A DNA stretch of 64,000 bases from Clostridiales bacterium (GCA_017561715.1 JAFZBN010000005.1:62001-126000); one strand, 5' to 3'; positions 44,675-53,142 are shown, counted from the first letter of the stretch. The notes: generated by a model not told the origin, from the sequence alone. Program-made: numbers and translations.

Positions 44675-45046
44675 ATGGCGCTTCAGGAATCCGGAGAGAT
44701 GTATCTCGAGACAATCTATGTTCTTTCTCAGAAATCCAACACGATCCGTGGGATCGATATCGGTGAATATATGGGCTTTTCAAAGCCATCCGTCAGCCGT
44801 GCGCTCGGTCTTCTGAAAGACGAAGGTCTTATTAAAAAGGACAAAGACGGTTATATCGCGCTCACCAAGGCCGGCGAGATCCTCGCCAAGCGCATCTACG
44901 AGCGCCACACGGTACTTACCAAATTGTTCATGAATCTCGGAGTCGATGAAGAAACGGCCACCGAAGATGCCTGCCGTATCGAGCACTACATCAGCGATAC
45001 GACTTTTGAAGCGATCATGGCGCATATGAAGAAGTACGGATCCTGA
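44675..45046 (+). CDS. DtxR/MntR family metal-dependent repressor
   Basis: 123 residues: winged helix (IRGIDIGEYMGFSKPSVSRALG, about residues 27-48) and metal-binding dimerisation domain (ERHTVLTKLFMNLGVDEETATEDACRIEHYIS with His/Glu/Cys ligands). No C-terminal SH3 domain, as in MntR. It lies divergent from the feo operon and shares its dyad operator, so Fe(II) or Mn(II) sensing for feo and the ZIP gene is inferred. ATCGGAGG precedes the ATG. Confidence 0.85.
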   Translation: MALQESGEMYLETIYVLSQKSNTIRGIDIGEYMGFSKPSVSRALGLLKDEGLIKKDKDGYIALTKAGEILAKRIYERHTVLTKLFMNLGVDEETATEDACRIEHYISDTTFEAIMAHMKKYGS

Positions 45047-45173
45047 CGGACGATCCTTTCCCGGAAAAAGAGCGAAACTATTAAACTGAAAGTTGATATA
45101 TTCTGCTCATGCTGTGTAGTATCATTGTTTATGGTAATTACGCTGCTTTTCAAACAGCACCGGGAGATTTTGA

Positions 45174-46580
45174 ATGAGTAAGAAAAGATCTGTTGTCATT
45201 AATGAAAAAACACCGCTTATGGTCCTTGCGGGTCCTTTGTTTCTTGAGCTGTTTCTCAACACGATGCTCAACAACATCGACACGCTCATGCTCAGCCACT
45301 ACGACGAGTTCGCGGTCGGCGCGGTCGGTAATGCCAATACCATTCTTTTCATGATGAACATTTTCTTCAACGTCATCGCCACGGCCACGACCGTAGTCGT
45401 TGCCCAGTATCTCGGTGCCAAGAAATTCGACAAGACGAACATGATCTATACGCTCTCCATCGTGGTCAACCTCGTTTTCGGCGTATTCTTGAGCGGGGTT
45501 TTCTGCCTGGCAAATCCTCTGATCATGGATTTCCTTCAGGTGTCGCCCGAGATGCGTCACTACTCCATGATGTACCTTTATATCGTCGGTGGCGGCGGAT
45601 TTGTGACCGCGGTCTTCAGTGTCATGCTGCAGATCGTCCGGTGTAACGGACATACCAAGATCGGTATGCGTGTCTCGCTCGCAATCAATGTTATCAACAT
45701 TTTCGGCAACTACCTGTTCCTTTACGGACCTTTGTCTCACCTGAACATGGGCGTCGAGGGTGTCGCGATCTCGACAGTTGTCGCAAGATTCATCGCGGTC
45801 GTCGCACTTCTTTTCTTCTTCTATGCCAGCAAGATCGGTCGCGTCTCCCTTCGCTATCTGAGACCGTTCCCGAAAAAGCTCCTCATGAAGATGATCAAGA
45901 TCGGCCTTCCGACAGCCGGAGAAAACCTCACTTACAACCTTTATCAGACGACCCTTCTTTCCTTTGTTAACGGAATGGGAAATGACTCGGTAAACGCGAG
46001 AGCCTACTGCTATATATTGATCTCTTTTGCCATCATCTTCTCGAATGCCTGTGCCATGTCGACGCAGATCATTACGGGACATCTCGTCGGTGCGGGGAAA
46101 AACGATGAGGCATATAAACGAGTATTCAAGACTCTTCGAACCTCGATGCCGATCACGATCGCCCTCACCTTGATCAATGCCCTGCTGTGCCGGTATACGC
46201 TACTACTGTTCACGGATAACCAGAACGTCATCGCCTTAGGTCAGATGATCATGCTCGTAGATATATTCGTCGAGATCGGCCGCTGTCTCAACATGACCTT
46301 CGTCTGCAGTCTGAAAGCCGCCGGCGCGTATGTGTTCCCGCTTCTCATGGGCCTTTTATGTAACTGGGGCTTGGGTCTTACGACCGGATATGTAGTCGGT
46401 GTGGCGCTGGGTGTCGGTGTCGCAGGTATCTTTGTCGGAACCGCGGCAGATGAATGCATCCGCGGCCTGATCGTCATGTACTACTGGTACAAGAAGAAAT
46501 GGGTCGGAAAATCCGTCGTCGATAAGAAAGATTTTCTTGAACTTGATGAAGACACAGAAAAAGCTGCCTCGACCACCTGA
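45174..46580 (+). CDS. MATE family efflux transporter
   Basis: 468 residues, twelve helices, with LFLELFLNTMLNNIDTLMLS at the start and the repeated N/C-half arrangement (PTAGENLTYNLYQTTLLSF near residue 243). Sodium- or proton-coupled drug or metabolite exporter. Substrate unknown. Its stop codon falls in the terminator shared with the CPBP gene. Confidence 0.9.
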   Translation: MSKKRSVVINEKTPLMVLAGPLFLELFLNTMLNNIDTLMLSHYDEFAVGAVGNANTILFMMNIFFNVIATATTVVVAQYLGAKKFDKTNMIYTLSIVVNLVFGVFLSGVFCLANPLIMDFLQVSPEMRHYSMMYLYIVGGGGFVTAVFSVMLQIVRCNGHTKIGMRVSLAINVINIFGNYLFLYGPLSHLNMGVEGVAISTVVARFIAVVALLFFFYASKIGRVSLRYLRPFPKKLLMKMIKIGLPTAGENLTYNLYQTTLLSFVNGMGNDSVNARAYCYILISFAIIFSNACAMSTQIITGHLVGAGKNDEAYKRVFKTLRTSMPITIALTLINALLCRYTLLLFTDNQNVIALGQMIMLVDIFVEIGRCLNMTFVCSLKAAGAYVFPLLMGLLCNWGLGLTTGYVVGVALGVGVAGIFVGTAADECIRGLIVMYYWYKKKWVGKSVVDKKDFLELDEDTEKAASTT

Positions 46581-46595
46581 GGCAGCTTTTTTTGT
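46560..46595. terminator. Bidirectional terminator between MATE and CPBP genes
   Basis: AAAGCTGCCTC and GAGGCAGCTTT form an 11-base-pair stem with T-runs on both strands. The stop codon of the MATE gene is inside the stem. Confidence 0.8.
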
Positions 46596-46596
46596 T

Positions 46597-47487
46597 TCAG
46601 CCGATGCTTTCTCTCTTAACTGTTTTTCTGCTGATCAGAACAACTGCTGTAATAGCCAGGCAGATAACAATGACCGCCGCGAAGGAGCCTTCCACACCGA
46701 AACCTTTGTCAAAGCAGAATCCGCTTACTGCTTTTTCGGTCTTAAGGATCGAGTACGGAGATACCGTTCCGCTGTTCGGAAGACCGAAAACGATGGTCTG
46801 TGTGAAGTTCCATGCTGTGTGCATGGCGATCGCTGTCCAGATGTTTTCAGAATAGTATACGATCAGAGAGAAAAGGATGCTTGCGTTTAAGACACCTACG
46901 ACACTTGTTACGGTAACGCCGGGATTTCCCAGGTGAAGGACCGTGAACAGGAGGCTGTTTCCCGCGATGGCAACTGCCGGGCTCTTATATCTTCTCTTAA
47001 GCTTACCCATGATGTACATTCTGCAGATCAGTTCCTCTCCGCCCGCCTGGAAAAGGATCGCCGCGAAATAACCGATGATCGGAAGAATCTGAATATTGCC
47101 TTTTGTGTATGAGAGGCTTCCTGTCGCGATCGCTCCCGCGATGATCGACGCGTTGAGGACAAAGCCTGTAAGAAGACCTAGCCCCAGTCCCTTGAAGATG
47201 TCCGTTTTCTTTTCCGGGCAAAGAGGCTTAAGGAGCTTTCTGTTCTTCTTGAATACCACAAGACCGAGGATCATGGAGATCCAGAAACCGAAGGAGACAA
47301 AGTACTCACCCATATTCGCAGCGACCTCCGCATTGTCCGTAAACAGGTATCCCCATCTATCTGCCTGAAGAACTTTCATTGCTAGGAATCCTCCCAGCTG
47401 CATCCACAGATACGCTTGGATAAATACGAGGATCAAAATGTCCGTCCATGATCTTTCTTTTCTTAACAGTTTTTCTTTGATGTTCAT
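46597..47487 (-). CDS. CPBP family intramembrane glutamic endopeptidase
   Basis: 296 residues, about eight helices. ABI/CAAX-protease motifs: GGEELICRMYIMGKLKR (EExxxR; catalytic Glu pair, about residue 150), SLLFTVLHLGNPG (HxxxN region) and AMHTAWNFTQ. Such proteins process prenylated or bacteriocin-like peptides or regulate membrane processes. The upstream region has the XRE operator shared with the next gene, which likely regulates it. Confidence 0.85.
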   Translation of the reverse strand: MNIKEKLLRKERSWTDILILVFIQAYLWMQLGGFLAMKVLQADRWGYLFTDNAEVAANMGEYFVSFGFWISMILGLVVFKKNRKLLKPLCPEKKTDIFKGLGLGLLTGFVLNASIIAGAIATGSLSYTKGNIQILPIIGYFAAILFQAGGEELICRMYIMGKLKRRYKSPAVAIAGNSLLFTVLHLGNPGVTVTSVVGVLNASILFSLIVYYSENIWTAIAMHTAWNFTQTIVFGLPNSGTVSPYSILKTEKAVSGFCFDKGFGVEGSFAAVIVICLAITAVVLISRKTVKRESIG

Positions 47488-47520
47488 TGAGTCACCCTCC
47501 GTGTTTGTTTGATGACTCCA

Positions 47521-47586
47521 CTATAGAAAAAGTCACGGTAGCATCTCCACCACCGTGACCTTGAAGTTTGTAAACCTTGGGTTGCA
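47521..47586 (-). promoter_or_regulatory. XRE-controlled promoter of the CPBP gene
   Basis: GTAAACCTTGGGTTGCA at 47570-47586 holds the dyad AACCTTGGGTT; CTATAGA/TCTATAGT at 47521-47527 is the -10. Between them GTCACGGT and ACCGTGAC form an inverted repeat. The promoter is homologous along its length to that at 48010-48076. Confidence 0.6.
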
Positions 47587-47595
47587 ATCCCGCTA

Positions 47596-47979
47596 TTATC
47601 CCGGAAATCCGTGATTTACGATCACATAGATCAGCAAAACGATCAGTTCGATCGACATCAAAGCACCGACTCCGATCAGGGCATATTTAACGAGAGTCTT
47701 GATTCTTTTTCCGTTCTTTTCCGTGAGGATCTTCTGGTCGATCACGTCGGCCATGGTCTTATGGTCCTTCTCCTCGACCGGCTCGATTCCTTTAAGAATA
47801 TAATCAGTAGTTACCTCGAACAGGTCGCTCATGATGACTACTTTTTCAAGATCCGGCGTCGCCTGTTCGCTCTCCCACTTGGAGACTGCCTGACGGGATA
47901 CGCCGATCGCATCCGCGAGCTGCTCCTGGGACATACCCTTTGCCTTTCTAAGTGCCTGAATTCTATCCGAAATGTTCAT
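47596..47979 (-). CDS. Short XRE family regulator with one membrane helix
   Basis: 127 residues: Cro/C1 helix-turn-helix ([20 protein letters not shown], residues 14-33) with linker, and one C-terminal helix ([20 protein letters not shown]). It lies upstream of the CPBP gene with its own promoter; both promoters share an operator and about 50 further bases, so autoregulation and control of the CPBP gene are likely. AGGAGG precedes the ATG. Confidence 0.82.
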   Translation of the reverse strand: MNISDRIQALRKAKGMSQEQLADAIGVSRQAVSKWESEQATPDLEKVVIMSDLFEVTTDYILKGIEPVEEKDHKTMADVIDQKILTEKNGKRIKTLVKYALIGVGALMSIELIVLLIYVIVNHGFPG

Positions 47980-48009
47980 TGTTGTTTCCTCCTGTGTTTT
48001 GATGTCCTC

Positions 48010-48076
48010 ACTATAGCAAGACCACCATTAGCACCTCCACCACCTGGAGATGGAGTTTCGTCAACCAGAGGTTGCA
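48010..48076 (-). promoter_or_regulatory. Autoregulatory promoter of the short XRE gene
   Basis: GTCAACCAGAGGTTGCA at 48060-48076 carries the dyad AACCAGAGGTT. The extended -10 TGCTATAGT is at about 48010-48018 (minus strand). No -35 consensus is present, so an activator-dependent or extended -10 promoter is likely. Confidence 0.6.
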
Positions 48077-48129
48077 TTCCTGCTCCCTGGCCTATTTCAC
48101 GTCGTTCGGACTTATCCTTTTGGTAATTT

Positions 48130-48498
48130 CTAGTATAGTTTAAGTTGACCGTTTTTATTCCATACTTTTAGTGTCATTTCCGCATTCAGTCGATAAATGC
48201 CGAGACTAGTATCGGTCGAGTATTCTTCCAATATGCTTACTGCATCTTGGATCCGATAATTCATTGCCAGACAATACGCAGCAGCTTCAGATCTGACAAC
48301 GGCATCGTTACTTAACAATAATCTGTCAATGCATTTTTGTCCGTATTCCGTATCTTCTTCAAACTGCTTAAAAACCTGGATCTTCTTTTTCCCGATCTTA
48401 TTACATGTCTTGTGATCTCCGTTATTTGCGGCTTCGAACAGGATCGGACCTATTTCTTCATAAAACTGAAAAACTTCATCCTCTGTCATTCTTTTCAT
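48130..48498 (-). CDS. DUF2019-like small protein
   Basis: 122 residues, helical, cytoplasmic. The middle (DAVVRSEAAAYCLAMNYRIQ) and end (IYRLNAEMTLKVWNKNGQL) recall DUF2019, a family with HEAT-like helices found in polymorphic toxin and immunity contexts; role unknown. ATG at 48496-48498 was chosen with GGAGG upstream over the TTG at 48516. It is the last core gene before the island boundary. Confidence 0.6.
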   Translation of the reverse strand: MKRMTEDEVFQFYEEIGPILFEAANNGDHKTCNKIGKKKIQVFKQFEEDTEYGQKCIDRLLLSNDAVVRSEAAAYCLAMNYRIQDAVSILEEYSTDTSLGIYRLNAEMTLKVWNKNGQLKLY

Positions 48499-48551
48499 GC
48501 GATTCCCAGCCTCCAAACTTACTTATCCGGTCAAGACAATTGTACAACAAA

Positions 48552-48579
48552 AAACCCGATAACTTTCGTTACCGGGTTT
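48552..48579 (-). terminator. Terminator of the original tRNA-Ser gene
   Basis: AAACCCGATAAC (48552-48563) and GTTACCGGGTTT (48568-48579) form a stem with a 4-base loop; on the minus strand it ends in TTTTTTG. It abuts the tRNA 3'-end fragment. Confidence 0.75.
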
Positions 48580-48602
48580 GGCGGAGAAGGAGGGAGTCGA
48601 AC
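48579..48602 (-). other. tRNA-Ser 3'-end fragment, probable attachment site of the island
   Basis: On the minus strand these 24 bases read as the T loop (GTTCGACT), T-stem 3' side (CCCTC), acceptor 3' side (CTTCTCC), discriminator G and encoded CCA of a tRNA, probably tRNA-Ser. The bases on the other side (CGTTG instead of the expected GAGGG) cannot pair, so the rest of the tRNA is missing. A duplicated tRNA 3' end next to its terminator is the hallmark of integration by a tyrosine recombinase; AT-rich accessory genes begin immediately to the right. Confidence 0.75.
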
Positions 48603-48739
48603 AACGAAGATTCCGTCATTTCACGCCAATAACATCAAAAACAGGCCCTTCTGGTATGTAAAACCGTCGATTTCGGCATCAGTCAGTCCAACTTTTTCAT
48701 TATTGATGACCACAATTGTGGTCAAAACTGTGGTCAGAC

Positions 48740-49438
48740 CTATCCAACGTCATTTCGGATCTGTTCGATTATTCTTCCGATATTGCTTGTGAGTGAACCT
48801 AGAGCAGATTCTGCATCCTGATTTATAGACTTCTCCTGTTCTATAGCTATATCTACCTTTTTTGCAAGCGTGCCTACTTTCGGATTCTTCTTGGAATTCA
48901 TGCCGGATATTGCTGAAAAGCGTTTTGCAATGTACCTCTGATTACCGATTTTTTCGTTGGCAAGAATCTTCTCTTCTTCAGGGATGATAACATTAATCAG
49001 AGAATCCTTATAATGGAGCAGTAAGAATAATTCAAAACTTGGATTGGTAACAGCTAGCATATATTCTTTCTTTGCCAGTTCATAAAAATTCCTAAATTCT
49101 TGCGGTTTGGTTTGGTATATATCTGTATCAAATACAATAATCATTTTATCGTGTTTAGCATCAAATCCGTTATTGGGATTCGATTTTTCCCTCTCAGCTA
49201 GGTTAAACAAAGACTTGGGATTAGACACGCCCTCATCTTCACCTGTTTTTTCCATGAGGCATATTTCAATAAGTGAATGAATACCGAGTTCTTTTTTGTT
49301 ATCTATTATGTTTTGAAAATACCAAGCCTCAGTGTTTTGACCTTCACAGATAAAGTAGTACTTTCTGTACGGCTCAACTTTCTCGTCACTATCTGCTGAT
49401 CGCTTGTTCCAGTTAGCATAAATATGAATAGGAGCCAA
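48740..49438 (-). CDS. rloB: RloB family TOPRIM-like protein (AbiLii-like)
   Basis: 232 residues. KYYFICEGQNTEAWYFQNII (residues 26-45) carries the TOPRIM-type CEG glutamate, IIVFDTDIYQ the central acidic pair, and TNPSFELFLLLHYKD the RloB signature. RloB proteins are predicted nucleases that work with a partner AAA ATPase in phage defence (Rlo islands; AbiL). It starts 2 bases after the stop of the ATPase gene, which is strong coupling. It is the last gene before the attachment site. Confidence 0.82.
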   Translation of the reverse strand: MAPIHIYANWNKRSADSDEKVEPYRKYYFICEGQNTEAWYFQNIIDNKKELGIHSLIEICLMEKTGEDEGVSNPKSLFNLAEREKSNPNNGFDAKHDKMIIVFDTDIYQTKPQEFRNFYELAKKEYMLAVTNPSFELFLLLHYKDSLINVIIPEEEKILANEKIGNQRYIAKRFSAISGMNSKKNPKVGTLAKKVDIAIEQEKSINQDAESALGSLTSNIGRIIEQIRNDVG

Positions 49439-49440
49439 AA

Positions 49441-50799
49441 CTAATTCTCCTCTCTGAAAGAAAACTTTTTAAATATCGGAATTGCACCATATCTTCCATC
49501 AAGATAGGCCTTGCTAAGTATTTTATCGTATCTTTCTTTAAACTGGTCCAAAGAATAAATCTTGCTACTGTTATGTTCATCCTTTTCAATAAACCATATT
49601 TCATCTCTTCTAAACAATTTCTGGTTCATAATTGCGGCTTCATGTGTAGAAAAAATAAGTTGAATTTTATGATTTTTATGAAGACTAGCAAACAGTTCCA
49701 TAAACCTTTCGGTTAGTTTTGGATGTAAACTCCTCTCTAACTCATCAACAACATAAACAACATCGTCCCTATTCGTTAATAACATATCCAACAAATCGAA
49801 TAATCTTCTAGTCCCATCGGACTCATCTTCAAAATCAAAGTCATATATAGATTTTTCATGTCGAAGTTTTATAGTTGTGATCTTTGGTTCTTCCGAACCT
49901 TTCCACTCAATATTGAAAAAATTCGTGTCGGATCTTCCTGACATTCGAATTGTTTGGTTTTCTGCTTCAATTTTTCTTTTTCTCATTTCATCCAAAACAT
50001 CATCTAGAATTGGCTTTGGAAGCATTTTTGACAACTCACCCATATCTATATTCTCAATTCTTACATTGGAAATACCAGTATCAAAAGTTGAAACTAAACT
50101 ATTAATTTGTGCAAGAGAATCATTTTCGTAGTAATAGCTCCAGTCAGTCACTACTGAACTAGGAGTAATAATCACTATATGCGACATAATCCACATGTAT
50201 ACCGTTCTAAATACCTGAAGGTTAGATTCTTTCGCTATCTTTTTTCCTCTGTTCATTTCGCCCAGGAAAAGATTTGCAGTATTATCTTCGAAGTCAGTTG
50301 CATATGTCTCAAATCTTTTTCCTTCTTCGCTAGATAAATTAATAGATGAATCTAAAATAGGTTTCGAGTTGTTTTCTCGTTCGAAAATGCGCTTTGCCGA
50401 TCCATTCTGATAGAGTTCATATAACCACTCGCCTGTTATGCGGCGTTCAGATAGTCTTGCAGAAAACCCATATGCATAGAATTTGCCATTAATTTCCATA
50501 TGGATTTCAAACGTGCTATCTCTATTCTCATTCTTTTTGTTACTCCTACAAAAATATTTCATCCCCCAAACTGGAAGCCCTTTTTCAACAGTAGTTTTAA
50601 AGAAGCGAAAAAAATCAATAAAATTGCTCTTCCCGGACGCATTAGCTCCGTAAATAACCGCATGTTTTAGTAGTCTTGTGCTGCTTCCTATTTTGACTCG
50701 GTGCTCAAGTTTTGTTCTGATTTTTGATGAGGATACCATCGTTAATTCAGCTTTGCTATCAAACGATTTAAAATTTTCTACTACTAATCTGGTCAACAT
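49441..50799 (-). CDS. AAA15 family ATPase, RloA/AbiLi-like
   Basis: About 452 residues. OLD/SMC-like ATPase: LVVENFKSFDSKAELTMV start, Walker A in YGANASGKSNFIDFF (about residue 50), an inserted coiled helical domain, signature region EDESDGTRRLFDLLDML, Walker B VVYVVDELERSLHPKL and the switch FSTHEAAIM. Start ATG 50797-50799 gives the canonical N-terminus; AAGGAG lies 10 bases upstream. With RloB it makes an AbiL-like (PARIS-related in logic) abortive-infection pair where the ATPase senses infection and releases the TOPRIM toxin; function is inferred from family. Confidence 0.82.
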   Translation of the reverse strand: MLTRLVVENFKSFDSKAELTMVSSSKIRTKLEHRVKIGSSTRLLKHAVIYGANASGKSNFIDFFRFFKTTVEKGLPVWGMKYFCRSNKKNENRDSTFEIHMEINGKFYAYGFSARLSERRITGEWLYELYQNGSAKRIFERENNSKPILDSSINLSSEEGKRFETYATDFEDNTANLFLGEMNRGKKIAKESNLQVFRTVYMWIMSHIVIITPSSVVTDWSYYYENDSLAQINSLVSTFDTGISNVRIENIDMGELSKMLPKPILDDVLDEMRKRKIEAENQTIRMSGRSDTNFFNIEWKGSEEPKITTIKLRHEKSIYDFDFEDESDGTRRLFDLLDMLLTNRDDVVYVVDELERSLHPKLTERFMELFASLHKNHKIQLIFSTHEAAIMNQKLFRRDEIWFIEKDEHNSSKIYSLDQFKERYDKILSKAYLDGRYGAIPIFKKFSFREEN

Positions 50800-50826
50800 A
50801 AGCATCATTCTCCTTATACTAAACAT

Positions 50827-50853
50827 ATTATACGCGCTGCAACTATTTTTCAA
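50827..50853 (-). promoter_or_regulatory. Probable promoter of the rloA-rloB pair
   Basis: Minus strand TATAAT (complement of 50827-50832) with TTGAAA (complement of 50848-50853) at a short 15-base spacing, about 30 bases upstream of the ribosome site. The remaining gap to 51030 is AT-rich without recognisable features. Confidence 0.45.
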
Positions 50854-51030
50854 CCATTAATCATTTAATTGGAGATTTTTTCTCTAAACAAAGCTTTTAA
50901 TAACGTATTATTGGGATTTGGTTTAATATAACAAGTTATATCTATACATCTTGATTGTACAGAGAGAGATATCTTAAAATCTTTAATTGAAATCTTTGAA
51001 GATATATGCTGTCCGTCATTCTCGGAATTA

Positions 51031-51987
51031 TCATTCTATATTTTCGTCCTCTTCATTTTCATCAAAATCAAAACATACCGAACAATTGCCTATCAATGAC
51101 AGTAATTCTTTCCGCTCTTTTCTTTTTGCTTTATCCTCGATATCTTCATGCAAATCATCCACATAATCAATCAATAAATCATTAACCTTCCCCGCGCAAA
51201 GATCTTCCAGATACTTATTTACTAAAGCATCGTCGAAATCCAACGCTTCCATTTCATCAAGCAACCTAAAAACACCTGTCCCGCGATTCTTCTTGTAAAT
51301 ATATAGAAGCAGTTCTTTTGTTGCATTCTGTTCTAAAACCATTTGTTCATACAAAGTTCTTCTTTGTGCAGACCAGAATACTCGTGCTGCTCTTGAAAAA
51401 GAATCTATTTCATAGGTATATGTATTCAATTCGCTAGCCTTTTCATGTATCAATAAGTAAAAATGCACTGCCAGTTTTCCCAACTCATTGATGTAAAACC
51501 TCTTAAATTCTTCAAACTGTACTGCAGCATACGGTTCATCAAAATTAAACTTTCCATTTAATCTCTTCAAAAAACCAATGAACAACTTTCGTAGATTTTT
51601 ATCAGGTTGCCCCGGATAATAATTTGCATATCTGAAATTATTGTAATAATCCGAAAATACACCAAGTAGGCTCATAGCATTTTTAGCCGCATTTTTATCC
51701 GAAAACTTGTTAACCTCATGCTGTAATTCAATATGATTATGCTGCCTTAAGCACTTTTGCATAGAACTTACATCTGTTGGATCCTGCGCTACAAGGCAAA
51801 GATAAATTTTTTGCAGTCTTTCTATACCCACAGCACCTGTATATAAGATGATGTTGATCTCATATGTATTATTCAATCCCTTGATGGACATTGCCTCTTT
51901 TGCTGAATCATAAATGAATTCTCCAGCTATTTCCAATTCACGCCCCATATTGAGACTCTTAAAATCCCATATTCCATCTACAAGCAT
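51031..51987 (-). CDS. HEPN-like helical protein of unknown function
   Basis: 318 residues, almost wholly helical and cytoplasmic. The N-terminal third has NIILYTGAVGIERLQKIYLC and LRQHNHIELQHEVNKF, which resemble the helix pairs of HEPN-type defence proteins (GxER..K and a distal H), but I do not see a canonical RxxxxH active site. The C-terminal end is acidic (FDFDENEEDENIE). It precedes the RloAB pair on the same strand. Codon use is AT-rich like the island. Family assignment is tentative. Confidence 0.5.
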   Translation of the reverse strand: MLVDGIWDFKSLNMGRELEIAGEFIYDSAKEAMSIKGLNNTYEINIILYTGAVGIERLQKIYLCLVAQDPTDVSSMQKCLRQHNHIELQHEVNKFSDKNAAKNAMSLLGVFSDYYNNFRYANYYPGQPDKNLRKLFIGFLKRLNGKFNFDEPYAAVQFEEFKRFYINELGKLAVHFYLLIHEKASELNTYTYEIDSFSRAARVFWSAQRRTLYEQMVLEQNATKELLLYIYKKNRGTGVFRLLDEMEALDFDDALVNKYLEDLCAGKVNDLLIDYVDDLHEDIEDKAKRKERKELLSLIGNCSVCFDFDENEEDENIE

Positions 51988-52035
51988 ATTTTCACCAGCA
52001 ATTTTCCAGATAATATAGTGTTTTACAGAATTTAT

Positions 52036-52898
52036 CTATTTCACTATCCACGATCCAACTTTTTTGGATCCGATTCTCTCTATAACGCCCTCTTCGGTCA
52101 GTTCTTTCATCAACATCTGTACGGATCTCCGAGAGATATCCATTACCGAGGCCAGTTCCGCTTGTGTTACGGATGGGTTTTCACGCAGTAATAGCAATAG
52201 GTATTCTCGATCAGACAGTGTTCCGGCATCATTTTGCGCTTTATTTTGCGCTTTATTTTGCGCTTTAAAATACGCATAGTTCAAATTCCACAATGTCAGG
52301 AAGAAGTTGTATCCGTCCGTATAGAACTCCGGTCGGAGTTCTTCCGTATATCGTTCCTGCTGCTCATAAGCATCCAATATCTTCTTAAAACCGCTGCCTC
52401 GGCGCTCCATTAGTCGAAGACGACCAAACATATCAGCCAGTATCGGATTCCTCAGTTTTGATGGCACATGCCGCAGATCAAGGTTTTGCACTTCTGATCC
52501 ATCATACATTCCACCCGGATTTGTTATTACGAGACGATCATCATATATATCTACCTGACTATGCACACCAGTCTGAAGATAGCTTCTGTGTATCAGCGCA
52601 TTGACCAATCCTTCTTCCAACGCTCTTTCCGGATAATCCGGTAACTCGATCCTCTGATCTTTCTCTTTTCTCCAGCCTCTTCGGGTATTGCTTTTGATAA
52701 AAGCCATCGATTTGTAAAATAGATTGACCAAACTTCCTGTAAACTCAGAATCATCAAGTGCATCCTGAACCGAACCCGCTTTCTCTAAGCCATTCCACCT
52801 TGTGCAAAAAACTCTTGAATGATGAATACTCCATTGATCCGCAAAAAGCACTCCTGCATTTGTCATTTGACCATCTTCCAGCATAAACTTAAAACTTA
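52036..52898 (-). pseudogene. 3' part of an AlbA_2/RecG-like regulator gene split by IS21
   Basis: Residues downstream of the insertion: FMLEDGQMTNAGVLFAD, the GHKL-like HATPase_c_4 module (LPDYPERALEEGLVNALIHR, DDRLVITNPGGMYDG, ERRGSGFKKILDAYE) and a C-terminal winged helix (SVTQAELASVMDISRRSVQM). A linker of three KAQN repeats comes from three exact copies of TTTTGCGCTTTA at 52233-52268. Joining this part to 55644-56162 after removing the element and one 5-base duplication restores one frame of 458 codons. Usual role of the family: transcription regulator or nucleic-acid-binding ATPase. Confidence 0.85.
52894..52898. repeat. Target site duplication ACTTA, left copy
   Basis: ACTTA directly adjoins the TGATTATT end of the IS21 element and is repeated at 55644-55648. 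Confidence 0.85.
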
Positions 52899-53142
52899 TG
52901 ATTATTACGCGCCAATAGCACCACCCAATTCGTAGCATCAGCACCGGCAATACGCCATTGAGCACTTCCGATACGCAATTCAGCACCGCCCCTAGAATCA
53001 GTAATCGGACCTGGAGCAATCCCGCTTGTCTGCCCTTACACAAATCAAGTCTGAGCTGTCAAGCCCGAAGCCGCCGAAGGCGGTGCGAAGCAGGCTTTAC
53101 AGCCACAGACTGATTTGTTACCTATAATCGGCGGGATTGCGA

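Noticed and set aside
48603..48740. Integrase remnant between the attachment site and rloB
   Set aside because: The plus-strand frame across this interval has no recombinase motif, and no tyrosine recombinase catalytic residues are visible. It is left as non-coding.
48740..50799. Calling the ATPase-TOPRIM pair PARIS
   Set aside because: PARIS uses a DUF4435 AriB protein. Here the second protein has the RloB pattern, so AbiL/RloAB is the better analogue.
350..52851. AAAAGCAC as a Chi site
   Set aside because: The word is equally frequent on both strands across the window (10 and 10), whereas Chi is skewed with replication direction.
52899..53043. Upstream extension of the AlbA_2 3' part into the IS as a genuine N-terminus
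   Set aside because: The extension (about 48 residues before FKFMLEDG) is IS21 end sequence read through by chance; the true upstream part is at 55644-56162.
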